A stretch of DNA of 64,000 bases. Origin: Bradyrhizobiaceae bacterium. GTDB taxonomy: Bacteria; Pseudomonadota; Alphaproteobacteria; Rhizobiales; Xanthobacteraceae. Position numbers and translations under genes: made by a program. A model generated the notes under the pieces. That model was not told the origin of the DNA. It did not search any database and worked only from the letters and a program-made list of their open reading frames with translations. Positions within the stretch are counted from its first letter, which is position 1. Every line of letters starts with the position of its first letter. This document shows, piece by piece, positions 60,591 through 64,000 of the stretch. Location of the stretch: the NCBI GenBank assembly GCA_020853885.1, contig JADYXZ010000014.1, positions 248,001 through 312,000 on the forward strand. Direction: 5' to 3'.

Positions 60591-61241
60591 TCAGGATTTC
60601 TTCAGCCGCGCATACTGCGCGTAGTCGCGATAGGGTCGCTCGACTGTGAGCCGCGCGCCGAGGCGTACGGCCTGCGCGCTCAGCATCGCTTCCAGCGTAT
60701 CGCGCGGCGCGACGTGGAAGAACCCGATCCAGCGCCGAAGGCCGGAACGGAACCAGCGCGGCAGGCCGGCCTGCCCGCCGAAATCCACAATGTGCAGCTC
60801 GCCGCCGGGCGCAAGCGACAGCACGGCGCGGTCGATCGCCGACTGCCAGCGCGGGATCATCGACAGCGTATAGGAGAGAAAAATGCGGTCGAACTTCTCG
60901 GTCGCAAACAGCCGGTTCGCATCGAAGCTCGTCGCGTCTCCGTGCGCGACGCGAATTCGCGGCGCCAGCCTCGCCTGCTCGATCGAGCGATAAGCCGACG
61001 TCAGCATCTCCGTCGAGATGTCGATGCCGTAGAAGCGCGCCCCCGGATAACGCTGCGCGGCGACGATCAGGTTGCGCCCGGTGCCGCAGCCGATCTCCAG
61101 CACGTGCATGCCCGCGCCGGCGTCGAGCCCCGCGATGAGCCGGTCGCGCCCGAGCAGAAAATATTTTCTCGTCGCGTCATAGATATGCCGCTGCCGCCGG
61201 TAGATGCGGTTCATCCGGGCGGTGCTGACGGCAGCGGTCAT
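60591..61241 (-). CDS. btaB: SAM-dependent methyltransferase of betaine-lipid synthesis
   Basis: The 216-residue class I methyltransferase has the SAM motif VLEIGCGTGRNL, GIDISTEML and an HGDA-type VAHGDATSF. It follows btaA by 3 nt. BtaB methylates the amino group of diacylglyceryl homoserine three times to give DGTS. The short C terminus ends in RLKKS. Assignment rests on the methyltransferase fold plus the adjacent btaA. Confidence 0.92.
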   Translation of the reverse strand: MTAAVSTARMNRIYRRQRHIYDATRKYFLLGRDRLIAGLDAGAGMHVLEIGCGTGRNLIVAAQRYPGARFYGIDISTEMLTSAYRSIEQARLAPRIRVAHGDATSFDANRLFATEKFDRIFLSYTLSMIPRWQSAIDRAVLSLAPGGELHIVDFGGQAGLPRWFRSGLRRWIGFFHVAPRDTLEAMLSAQAVRLGARLTVERPYRDYAQYARLKKS

Positions 61242-61244
61242 GGC

Positions 61245-62468
61245 TCAGTCCCGCAGAACGTAGAGATGGAAGCCGCCATAGACCGCCGAGCGGTCGCGCG
61301 CCGCGAGCGCCCGCGACTGGGCTTCCTCGTAGCGCCAGCGCCCGAGCACCGTGTCGTCGACGCGGCCCGGCAGCAGGCTCGGCTCCGCCGCCGTGCGGAA
61401 AATGACCCGCGCGCCCGGCCGCGCCGTGCGCGTGATCTCGCGCCACAGCGCATTGAGCTGCGCGTCCGTCATCCAGTCCTGCGCGTCGAGCAGCACATAG
61501 CGGTCGAGCGAGCGGTCGGCGCAGGTCTGCAGGTGCTGCGTGAACGTGCGCCGCAGCACCGCCACGCGGTGCACGCGCCGCCGGATCGCTTCGAAATGCT
61601 CGCGCCGCAGATACGGCGGCACCGGTCCGCGGCCATCGCCCGCATAGCGCCGGCCGAACGCCTGCCAGGCGAAGTAGTTGTCTTGCAGGCTGAAATTGCA
61701 GGCGAGCCGCTCCACCCGCTCGCGCAGCACGCTCGCCACATCGCCGCCGCCGGCCGACGCCAGCGCCGCGTGCTGCGCCGGCGGAATGCCGAGCCCGAAC
61801 AGCGAGAGCTGCCGCTGCGCGACCCAGCGCACCAGCCGCTTGTCGAACAAGGGCGCCAGCGCGCTCTCGAAATAGCGGCGCTGCTCTTCGAGTGTCCGCG
61901 CCTTGAGCACGACGCTCGGATCGATGCCATAGAGGTGCGCCAGCGCATGGCCGAACCCGATGCAGCGCCCGAGCAGGCCGTAGCGATAGAAGTTGCGCGC
62001 GAACACGGAGATGCGCGGCCGCCCGAGCCCGAACGCGCCGCGTCCCTCCCAATAGCCGCGCGTCTCCGCGTCGAGCCACGGCGAAAGGTGCCGCCAATAG
62101 GCATCCACGTTCGCCTGCCCGTCCGCCTCGCCAAAGAACCGGAAGAAGTCATCCGCGCCCGGCAGATGCCGCGCCGCCGCGAGCTTCAGCCGGTTCAGCG
62201 CGATGTGCGCGCGGCTGAGATCGACCGCCGTGATCCGCGCCGGATCGGCGGTGAGATACGACAACACGTTGCAGCCGCCCGACGCGATCGTGACGATGTG
62301 GCAGCTCGGCGTGACGGCGAGCGCCTCCATGTCGACTTCCGGGTCTTCCCAGATCTGCGGATAGACGAGCCCCCTGAACATCCAGGCGAACAGATGCTCG
62401 AGCATTCCCCGCTTGTTGAACGCCCGCTCGATCTGCTCTCCGGCCGTCCTGCTCAATGCGCGCTCCAT
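61245..62468 (-). CDS. btaA: SAM:diacylglycerol 3-amino-3-carboxypropyl transferase
   Basis: A 407-residue DUF3419 protein of the usual BtaA length (about 415). Features are FAWMFRGLVYPQIWEDPEVDMEAL, cited by YPQIWEDP, the SAM-binding TIASGGCNVLSYL, VDLSRAHIALN, and a C-terminal methyltransferase-like domain (QDWMTDAQLNALWREI). It moves the aminocarboxypropyl group of SAM to diacylglycerol to make diacylglyceryl homoserine. With BtaB this gives the betaine lipid DGTS, which replaces phospholipids under phosphate limitation. The ATG at 62468 is taken; a Pho-box-like site lies 38 nt upstream. Confidence 0.93.
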   Translation of the reverse strand: MERALSRTAGEQIERAFNKRGMLEHLFAWMFRGLVYPQIWEDPEVDMEALAVTPSCHIVTIASGGCNVLSYLTADPARITAVDLSRAHIALNRLKLAAARHLPGADDFFRFFGEADGQANVDAYWRHLSPWLDAETRGYWEGRGAFGLGRPRISVFARNFYRYGLLGRCIGFGHALAHLYGIDPSVVLKARTLEEQRRYFESALAPLFDKRLVRWVAQRQLSLFGLGIPPAQHAALASAGGGDVASVLRERVERLACNFSLQDNYFAWQAFGRRYAGDGRGPVPPYLRREHFEAIRRRVHRVAVLRRTFTQHLQTCADRSLDRYVLLDAQDWMTDAQLNALWREITRTARPGARVIFRTAAEPSLLPGRVDDTVLGRWRYEEAQSRALAARDRSAVYGGFHLYVLRD

Positions 62469-62505
62469 GCGTCGAATCGCATGCGTGCGATCTAGCGGCC
62501 TCTCC

Positions 62506-62523
62506 GTGAGACTTTGATGACAG
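62506..62523 (-). promoter_or_regulatory. Pho-box-like site upstream of btaA
   Basis: On the minus strand the sequence reads CTGTCAT-CAAA-GTCTCAC. The first half matches the rhizobial PHO box half-site CTGTCAT exactly and the second matches at 4 of 7 positions, with the right 4-nt spacer. It is 38 nt from the btaA start, where PhoB would activate under low phosphate, as known for btaA in Sinorhizobium. Confidence 0.5.
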
Positions 62524-62546
62524 CGGCGGCGCACGCCCAAACAGGC

Positions 62547-63476
62547 TTAACGCCGGAGCACCAGCGCGAAGCCGACCGTCACGATCGCAAAGCCGGCGAG
62601 CTGCGCCATGCTGGGAACAGTGCCGAGCGTGATCCAGCCGATCGCCATTGTGAACCCGGGCACGAGCGCCGGGAAAACGGCGGCGCGTCCCGGCCCGAGC
62701 AGCGCCACTGAACGCGTGAAGAGATAGATGCCGCCCGTGCCGGCGAACACGCCCTGCACGACCGCCTGCAGGAGGTTCTCCGCCCATCCCGCCGCGACGA
62801 TCCGCTCGAACCCGAACAAGGCCGCATGCACCGGAACGAATGTCAGGAACGCCATCACCGTGACCACCGCCGTCGCCCGCATTGGCTCGATCCGCCACAG
62901 CGACAGCAGCAGCCCGAACAGCGCCCAGCAGGTGCCGGCCGCAAAGAAACTGAGATCGCCGAGGATCCCGCTTCTGCCGATCGTCGCCGCCGACTCGCCG
63001 GCATAGACGACGAGGCCGGCGACGATCGCGAGCGCGCCGATCACCCGCGAGAGCGCGATCGCTTCATGCAGAAAGATAGCTGTGAGCAAGAGTCCGCCGA
63101 CCGCCGCGGCCGACGGCTGGATGACGGCGCCGTGTCCGAGCGGCACCAGCAGGAAGCCCATGTAGCTGAGGATCGCGAGCGGCGGCCCGGCAAACAGCGT
63201 AAGCGCAAGCCCCCGCCCCCAGCTCATGCCGCCCGGTTTGGCGATGCCGGAGCGGAACACGAGGAAGGAAAGCAATGGCGCGAGCCATACGTAGCGGTGC
63301 AACGCAAGGTCCACCGGCGCGAGGCCGATGCCCACCCCATGCAGTGCGGCGACAAGCCCCGCCGCCCAGGCGAGCGCCGCGCCCGCGCCGCAGAGCACCC
63401 CGATCAGCTTGCGCGAGGAAAGCCCCGCGCGCGCGGGCTCGTTCGCTGTTTCGGAGTCGCCCGGACCATCGGCCAT
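62547..63476 (-). CDS. EamA/DMT-family permease
   Basis: The 309-residue protein has ten hydrophobic segments in two EamA repeats: LIGVLCGAGAALAWAAGLVAAL at the N terminus and GDLSFFAAGTCWALFGLLLSLW in the second half. It is not clearly related to the DMT protein at 41005-41925. The ATG at 63476 (MADGPGDSE) is the first reasonable start; the open frame further upstream has no family match. The transported compound is unknown. Confidence 0.88.
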   Translation of the reverse strand: MADGPGDSETANEPARAGLSSRKLIGVLCGAGAALAWAAGLVAALHGVGIGLAPVDLALHRYVWLAPLLSFLVFRSGIAKPGGMSWGRGLALTLFAGPPLAILSYMGFLLVPLGHGAVIQPSAAAVGGLLLTAIFLHEAIALSRVIGALAIVAGLVVYAGESAATIGRSGILGDLSFFAAGTCWALFGLLLSLWRIEPMRATAVVTVMAFLTFVPVHAALFGFERIVAAGWAENLLQAVVQGVFAGTGGIYLFTRSVALLGPGRAAVFPALVPGFTMAIGWITLGTVPSMAQLAGFAIVTVGFALVLRR

Positions 63477-63623
63477 GCGCCCGATTAAGCCAGTCCGAAT
63501 GGCAGCGCCAGCCGACGACGCCCGCTCGATCGCGGCGCATGGCTGGTCTGCATGCGGCGGAGGTTCGGGCGTGCGCACACAAAACCCTTCCGTCGCGGCG
63601 GGTTCGCGCGGAGAATGCCCGCG

Positions 63624-64000
63624 ATGCGCCGGCTCGCTTCCGTTTTGCTGTTTGCGCTCGCTGCCGTGCTTCCGGCCGCGGCCGAGGAAATCCGTCCTTC
63701 GCAAACCGCCTGCGACCGCGCGAAGCTGCCCGGCCGCGGCTACATCGAGTGCCTGGAGCGGACGCTTCGCGCCGCCGACGAAGCGCTGAACGCGGCGCAT
63801 GCCCGCGCCCTCGCCGCAGTCGAAGCGCGGGCGGACCTCACTCCCATGCAGCGCACCCGCTGGAAAAACGTGCTGGAAGAATCGCAGGCCTTGTTCGTGC
63901 GCTTCCGCAACTTTGAGTGCCAGAATGTCGCACCCTACGAAGGTGAAGCCGGACGGATCGGCGCCTTCGAGCAGCGGCTCGCCTGCCTGATCGACAGGAA
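63624..64000 (+). CDS. Secreted LprI/DUF1311-like protein (cut by window end)
   Basis: The frame stays open from ATG 63624 to the window end, 125 codons, with GGAGA 9 nt upstream of the ATG. It has a signal peptide (LASVLLFALAAVLPAAA) and then TACDRAK, YIECLERTLRAADEALNAA, MQRTRWKNVLEESQALFVRFRNFEC and RLACL. The spaced cysteines and RW...F.R..EC pattern are those of the lysozyme-inhibitor LprI domain. Four or more Cys suggest disulfides in the periplasm. The stop is outside the window. Confidence 0.75.
   Translation, partial: MRRLASVLLFALAAVLPAAAEEIRPSQTACDRAKLPGRGYIECLERTLRAADEALNAAHARALAAVEARADLTPMQRTRWKNVLEESQALFVRFRNFECQNVAPYEGEAGRIGAFEQRLACLIDR

Overview
The window is GC-rich chromosomal DNA (about two thirds G+C by eye) from an alphaproteobacterium. 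The best fit is the order Hyphomicrobiales (Rhizobiales), near Bradyrhizobium, Rhodopseudomonas and Xanthobacteraceae. Support comes from the sfsA-map-radC order, an ornithine decarboxylase with a long structured leader next to homospermidine synthase, betaine-lipid genes btaA/btaB with a Pho-box-like site, a Zur-like operator on a zinc ABC operon, and many palindromic repeats of a kind common in this group. The window is almost fully coding. I see no tRNA, rRNA, CRISPR array, insertion sequence, phage or plasmid gene.

Layout. 1-2161: end of gltB, then gltD (ammonia assimilation). 2278-8955: envelope and housekeeping genes (SGNH hydrolase, lytic transglycosylase, outer-membrane beta-barrel, KdsD, ferrochelatase). 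9117-17671: a minus-strand operon for uptake and activation of a carboxylic acid, with an acyl-CoA synthetase, a five-part branched-chain-amino-acid-type ABC transporter and a PaaK-like protein. Behind it are a Crp/Fnr regulator and a fused indolepyruvate:ferredoxin oxidoreductase (17887-22128). Together these suggest aryl or branched acid metabolism through CoA thioesters. 22397-30949: VOC protein, YeeE/YedE pair, SDR with TRAP QM permeases, NicO nickel/cobalt exporter-type protein with a DUF1007 partner, L,D-transpeptidase, gamma-glutamyltransferase-like enzyme and a small membrane protein. 30950-34218: polyamine module (structured leader, ornithine decarboxylase, terminator, homospermidine synthase). 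34380-37145: zinc ABC transporter with an unannotated 53-residue membrane protein first in the operon and a Zur-like box. 37225-41925: creatininase-family protein, then an NMT1/TauT-type ABC transporter and a DMT permease. 42075-46969: a 2-oxo acid dehydrogenase complex (E1 alpha, E1 beta, E2) with an aldehyde dehydrogenase between E1 and E2 and no E3. 46982-54723: mixed housekeeping genes, including sfsA-map-radC and a DenD-like dehydrogenase. 54726-57376: sugar-acid dehydratase and a PEP-mutase/isocitrate-lyase-fold enzyme. 57515-59320: a fusion of an NMT1 substrate-binding domain with a UPF0126/TRIC-like membrane channel. 59406-64000: aminotransferase, btaB and btaA, DMT permease, and the start of an LprI-like secreted protein.

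Most notable points: the binding-protein/channel fusion at 57515-59320; an in-frame palindromic repeat inside hemH; the small membrane protein leading the zinc operon; the leader of the ornithine decarboxylase; the altered nucleotide-binding loop in the PaaK-like protein; and palindromes placed directly after both ABC binding-protein genes, which may set their expression above that of the membrane subunits.
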